DNA from: Alistipes sp. CAG:435
GTDB taxonomy: Bacteria > Bacteroidota > Bacteroidia > Bacteroidales > UBA932
Assembly: GCA_000433355.1 (NCBI GenBank)
Contig: FR893106.1
Span: forward strand, 1-14,347
Length of the DNA stretch: 14,347 nt
Reading direction: 5' to 3'
The position numbers and the translations under genes are program-made. Below the pieces are notes generated by a model. That model was not told where the DNA came from. It did no database searches and was given only the letters and a program-made list of their open reading frames with translations. This document shows, one piece after another, positions 14,310 through 14,347 of the stretch (positions are counted from its first letter, which is position 1; every line of letters starts with the position of its first letter).

Positions 14310-14347
14310 ATGTGTAAAAAATTAGTTGCATCAGTTGACCGGTTTGA
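14310..14347 (+). CDS. Possible start of a downstream gene, cut by window edge
   Basis: An ATG at 14310 opens a frame (MCKKLVASVDRF) that stays open for 12 codons to the window end, 19 bases after the coaE stop, in an A/T-rich leader with a GAATAT word. It is too short to identify and could be chance; it is plausible only because the cluster is tightly packed on this strand. Confidence 0.25.
   Translation, partial: MCKKLVASVDRF

Overview
The window comes from a chromosome of the phylum Bacteroidota, most likely the order Bacteroidales. Four things point there. Several intergenic gaps carry the Bacteroidota -7 promoter word TAnnTTTG. The NusB protein is long and extended at its N-terminus, as in this phylum. 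A DUF3276/PUR-like gene is present. Two exported sugar proteins have a C20 lipobox and a third has a Tat signal. GC content looks to be in the low to mid 50s percent by eye. No phage, IS element, CRISPR array, rRNA or tRNA is visible.

Positions 1-2145 (minus strand) form a three-gene operon. It encodes an unrecognised protein with a possible PD-(D/E)XK nuclease-like signature, a LytS/YehU-type membrane histidine kinase, and a LytTR response regulator cut by the window edge. The kinase stop and the regulator start overlap as ATGA. Upstream are a Bacteroidota-type promoter and a tandem direct repeat resembling LytTR binding sites, which suggests autoregulation. A 25-bp palindromic repeat lies inside the regulator gene, exactly in its interdomain linker. 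A near-identical copy sits between genes near 4.8 kb.

Positions 2449-4605 (minus) hold a glutamine-dependent NAD+ synthetase with a strong terminator. Positions 4822-7200 (minus) are a purine-nucleoside salvage operon: an MTA/SAH-type deaminase, a trimeric-type purine nucleoside phosphorylase and a small two-helix membrane protein. The first two enzymes could act in sequence (MTA to methylthioinosine to hypoxanthine).

Positions 7341-10789 (minus) are a compact exported sugar-catabolism operon: a Tat-signal Gfo/Idh/MocA oxidoreductase, a DUF1080 lipoprotein and a TIM-barrel isomerase/epimerase lipoprotein. It has a promoter in front and a very clear terminator behind. The gene set fits cleavage of glycosides through 3-keto intermediates in the cell envelope.

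Positions 10864-14347 hold a DUF3276/PUR-like nucleic-acid-binding gene (minus) divergent from a plus-strand housekeeping cluster: nusB, yajC, a YbbR-domain gene and coaE. A possible small gene runs off the window end.

Beyond genes, the hexamer GAATAT (often TGAATAT) is strongly over-represented on both strands, in all reading frames and in intergenic DNA. This is the most unexplained signal in the window. I saw no defence system or wholly new multi-gene machine. The best leads are the GAATAT word, the repeat inside a regulator linker, the candidate LytTR operator, and the possible nuclease-fold protein in a two-component operon.
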